Assembly (NCBI GenBank): GCA_905236375.1
Contig: CAJOOW010000026.1
Location: forward strand, 1 to 7,198
Direction: 5' to 3'
Source: an uncultured Alphaproteobacteria bacterium
Lineage (GTDB): Bacteria > Pseudomonadota > Alphaproteobacteria > RUG11792
Length of the DNA stretch: 7,198 bases
Part shown: piece by piece, positions 5,853 to 7,198 of the stretch
Numbering within the stretch: the first letter of the stretch is position 1
How the letters are laid out: the number at the start of each line of letters is the position of its first letter
Translations under genes and position numbers: made by a program
Notes under the pieces: model-generated
Database searches by the model: none
Told to the model about the DNA's origin: nothing
Seen by the model: the letters and a program-made list of their open reading frames with translations, nothing else

Positions 5853-7198
5853 TTAAAATGATTTCAGAATTTCTTCGGCTCGTGCGACAACGTGTTTTGG
5901 AAAACCTGCAAGAGCAGCGACATTGATTCCATAAGATTTATCAGTAAATCCCTCAACAATTTTATGGAGAAAAACTATTTGAGATTGCCATTCCTCAACT
6001 TTAACTGTCAAAAACTTAACATTTGGTTGTGACTTTTTAAGGTTGTTTAGTTCATGATAATGTGTTGCAAATATCGTTCTGGCCTTAATTCTTGTTATGA
6101 TATCTTCGATCACTGCCCAAGCTATTGCCAATCCATCATATGTTGAAGTCCCTCGTCCAATCTCGTCCAAAATAATAAATGATTTCTCGGTGGAATGCTG
6201 AAGAATAGTGGCTGTTTCAATCATTTCAACCATAAAAGTCGATCTTCCAGAAGAAATATCATCGGAAGCACCAACTCGACTAAATATTCTGTCAACAATT
6301 CCGATTTTTGCATAATCAGCCGGAACAAATGATCCTATCTGTGCCATTATAATAATTATCGCATTTTGCCTTAGGTATGTACTTTTTCCGCCCATATTTG
6401 GTCCAGTTAGGATCGAAACAAACAAATCCTTAGAAAATTCACAGTCATTAGATATAAAGGCATCTCCTGTGCTTTGTAAGCTATTTTCTACAACAGGATG
6501 TCTTCCATTTTTAATTTCAAAAATTTTCTGATCTGTTAATTCAGGACGAACATAATGCTTTTCAATAGCAAGTTCTGCAAAAGCGGAACAAACATCGACA
6601 AATGAAACATTATCTGATAAGACTCTGATATGGTCTTTCTCTTTTGCGATCATAGCAATTAACTCTTCAAAGAGAGCAAGCTCTCGTCTTTTTGCATTTG
6701 ATTCAGCTGAATAAATCTTGTTTGCGATATCGTTTAATTCTTCGGTAGTATATCTTAAACTCGTTGCCAGAGATTGACGATGAATAAAATGGTAAGGAAC
6801 CTTTGAAGCATAATTTGGAGAAATCTCAATAAAATATCCGATGACAGAATTGTTCTTGATCTTTAGGGTGGCAATGCCTGTTTCTTTTATATATTTTATT
6901 TGAAGATCCTTGATCATGTTTTCTCCATTTTCAAGGAAATTGACATATTCATCTAATTCAGAATCAAAGCCCTTTTTAATAAAACCCCCATCTCTTGCAA
7001 AAAGTGGAACTTCATCAGTTAACGCATTTTCAAGAGTTCGAATTATTCTCTCAATTCCATCAAATGATAATTTTAAATTTTTTAATTTTGAATAATTCAA
7101 AAAAACTCTGTCTAGTTCTAGGCATTTTTTAAAACCGACAGCCATACATTTTAAATCTCTTGGCCCTGCTTTATTCATCAGAATCCTTGATATTGACC
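5853..7198 (-). CDS. mutS: DNA mismatch repair protein MutS, C-terminal half (5' end beyond the window)
   Basis: MutS binds mismatches as a dimer and signals repair with ATP. The frame is open to the right edge: six further sense codons (SISRIL) precede the ATG at 7178, and the reading SISRILMNKAGPRDL matches the internal 'R..L....PRDL' segment of the MutS core, so that ATG is not the start. Counting from it, the lever/clamp region occupies about 1-190, including RQSLATSLRYTTEEL (134-148), and the ATPase domain follows: Walker A GPNMGGKST (259-267), GASDDISSGRSTF (303-315), Walker B ILDEIGRGTST (336-346) and ATHYHEL (371-377). All ATPase motifs are intact. The mismatch-binding N-terminal domains lie outside the window. 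The protein stops soon after ARAEEILKSF, without the extra C-terminal tail of about 50 residues seen in E. coli. It converges on kdsD with a 4-nt gap. Confidence 0.95.
   Translation of the reverse strand, partial: SISRILMNKAGPRDLKCMAVGFKKCLELDRVFLNYSKLKNLKLSFDGIERIIRTLENALTDEVPLFARDGGFIKKGFDSELDEYVNFLENGENMIKDLQIKYIKETGIATLKIKNNSVIGYFIEISPNYASKVPYHFIHRQSLATSLRYTTEELNDIANKIYSAESNAKRRELALFEELIAMIAKEKDHIRVLSDNVSFVDVCSAFAELAIEKHYVRPELTDQKIFEIKNGRHPVVENSLQSTGDAFISNDCEFSKDLFVSILTGPNMGGKSTYLRQNAIIIIMAQIGSFVPADYAKIGIVDRIFSRVGASDDISSGRSTFMVEMIETATILQHSTEKSFIILDEIGRGTSTYDGLAIAWAVIEDIITRIKARTIFATHYHELNNLKKSQPNVKFLTVKVEEWQSQIVFLHKIVEGFTDKSYGINVAALAGFPKHVVARAEEILKSF

Noticed and set aside
7176..7178. ATG at 7178 (minus strand) as the real mutS start
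   Set aside because: The frame continues upstream to the window edge with conserved MutS residues, so the gene is cut by the window rather than truncated.

Overview
The window looks like a piece of chromosome from an AT-rich alphaproteobacterium. The Hfq spacing before its YKHA motif, the single-domain RNase D, and the rnd-kdsD gene pair all point that way. The low G+C, the small lineage-specific secreted protein and the shortened MutS tail suggest a host-associated or reduced genome (Holosporales-like), but that placement is inference. Genes for alanine racemase and arabinose-5-phosphate isomerase imply that the organism still makes peptidoglycan and Kdo-containing lipopolysaccharide.

Layout. 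Bases 1-131 hold what may be the last codons of an upstream gene, then a small hairpin and a strong, probably bidirectional terminator. Bases 132-411 contain no convincing gene, only two GC-rich hairpins that could belong to a small RNA. A sigma70-like promoter with a T10 run in its spacer precedes a gene for an unrecognised exported protein (504-1142). A tight run on the + strand follows: hfq (1319-1678), lpdA (1681-3087) and alr (3096-4190), with gaps of 2 and 8 nt. An A-tract/hairpin/T-tract terminator candidate separates these from rnd (4281-4892) and kdsD (4898-5848). The 3' part of mutS lies convergently on the - strand (5853-7198), 4 nt from the kdsD stop and running off the right edge.

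How the genes relate. They are housekeeping functions: small-RNA chaperoning (Hfq), E3 of 2-oxoacid dehydrogenases (LpdA), D-alanine for the wall (Alr), RNA 3'-end trimming (RNase D), the first Kdo step (KdsD) and mismatch repair (MutS). No shared pathway is evident. The usual partners of some of them (hflX after hfq, lptC/lptA after kdsD) are absent at the expected places.

The most striking signal is not a gene. A perfect 16-bp parS centromere sequence, TGTTTCACGTGAAACA, extended to a 20-bp perfect palindrome, lies inside lpdA at 2455-2474. It predicts that ParB loads here and that the window is close to the chromosomal origin. Other notable points are the very acidic Hfq C-terminus, the homopolymer in the secreted-protein promoter, and the absence of a Shine-Dalgarno sequence at hfq. 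I see no mobile element, CRISPR array, tRNA or rRNA.
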